Origin: Polyangium aurulentum
GTDB taxonomy: Bacteria > Myxococcota_A > Polyangia > Polyangiales > Polyangiaceae
Direction of reading: 5' to 3'
DNA: 64,000 nt
Assembly (NCBI GenBank): GCA_945875545.1
Contig: CAMCKZ010000001.1
Location: 37,979 to 101,978, forward strand
A program made the translations under genes and the position numbers. The notes beneath the pieces are model-generated. The model ran no database searches and was not told the DNA's origin. It worked only from the letters and a program-made list of their open reading frames with translations. Positions within the stretch are counted from its first letter, which is position 1. Each line of letters begins with the position of its first letter. Positions 63,959-64,000 of the stretch are shown piece after piece.

Positions 63959-64000
63959 ATGACGATCGCGTTCACACTCGATCCCGATGGAATACCTTCG
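63959..64000 (+). CDS. Possible start of a gene running off the window
   Basis: An ATG at 63959 opens a frame of 14 codons to the window end (MTIAFTLDPDGIPS). No ribosome site is clear. It may be the 5' end of a plus-strand gene or chance. Included because the frame is open at the edge. Confidence 0.2.
   Translation, partial: MTIAFTLDPDGIPS

Overview
This is a 64 kb stretch of high-G+C chromosome, by eye in the mid-60s percent. The gene content suggests a predatory or soil-type Myxococcota, probably Polyangia. Pointers are a Ser/Thr kinase with the HRDVSPQN catalytic loop fused to an AAA/TPR region, DUF4388 and PilZ proteins, an MJ0042 zinc-ribbon/GYF protein, many small lipoproteins, vWA lipoproteins, a class II (B12-dependent) ribonucleotide reductase and a CcmH-like protein with a CC motif. 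Species cannot be fixed from the sequence alone. No rRNA, tRNA or CRISPR array was seen.

Layout. 1-4.4 kb: tail of a membrane protein, then hutF and uvrB, whose start overlaps the hutF stop. 4.4-9.1 kb: four closely coupled genes for an envelope complex of unknown role (OmpA-like C-terminal domain, a small protein, DUF4407, and a second coiled-coil membrane protein). 9.1-17.5 kb: a CbpA-type DnaJ, a lipoprotein, an orphan DNA methyltransferase, a chemoreceptor with three tandem HAMP-like repeats, an OmpR-type regulator, msrB, a CheY plus CheX-like pair and a CcmH-like protein. 17.6-22.8 kb: a PGM1-like peptide ligase, a second ATP-grasp enzyme and a class I glutamine amidotransferase on the minus strand, divergent from a cytoplasmic subtilase. 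This is a plausible peptide or amide tailoring cluster. 23-38 kb: lipoproteins, a receiver-PilZ protein, prmA-rsmE, a patatin, the giant kinase, a DUF4388-J-TPR protein, rnr and a BtuF-like protein. 38-44 kb: a ceramidase-like lipoprotein, a DHH-type protein with rearranged motif order and two divergent vWA lipoproteins. 44-53 kb: nrdJ behind two NrdR boxes, a zinc-ribbon/GYF protein, a CAP-domain protein and gdhA with a clear terminator. 53-58 kb, minus strand: a compact riboflavin operon (lipoprotein, ribE, ribBA with a degenerate ribA half, ribH, nusB, an M17-N-like protein, a Nudix protein). 57.6-60.6 kb: hemD, a GAF/HEAT protein and a lipoprotein. 60.6-64 kb: a decayed segment with an IS91-type transposase tail, a large unknown gene cut off at its 3' end, and the N-terminal part of an IS66 transposase.

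The most unusual genome-scale signal is a dispersed 11-bp palindrome, TGYANNNTRCA. At least 29 perfect copies were found by hand, against about two expected by composition. It lies in unrelated genes in more than one reading phase and at two convergent gene boundaries. It is absent from the decayed right end and from several core genes. Other recurring structure includes short tandem duplications that contain the stop codons of three genes, a perfect 14-bp inverted repeat between two ATP-grasp genes, and a nested hairpin between convergent genes.
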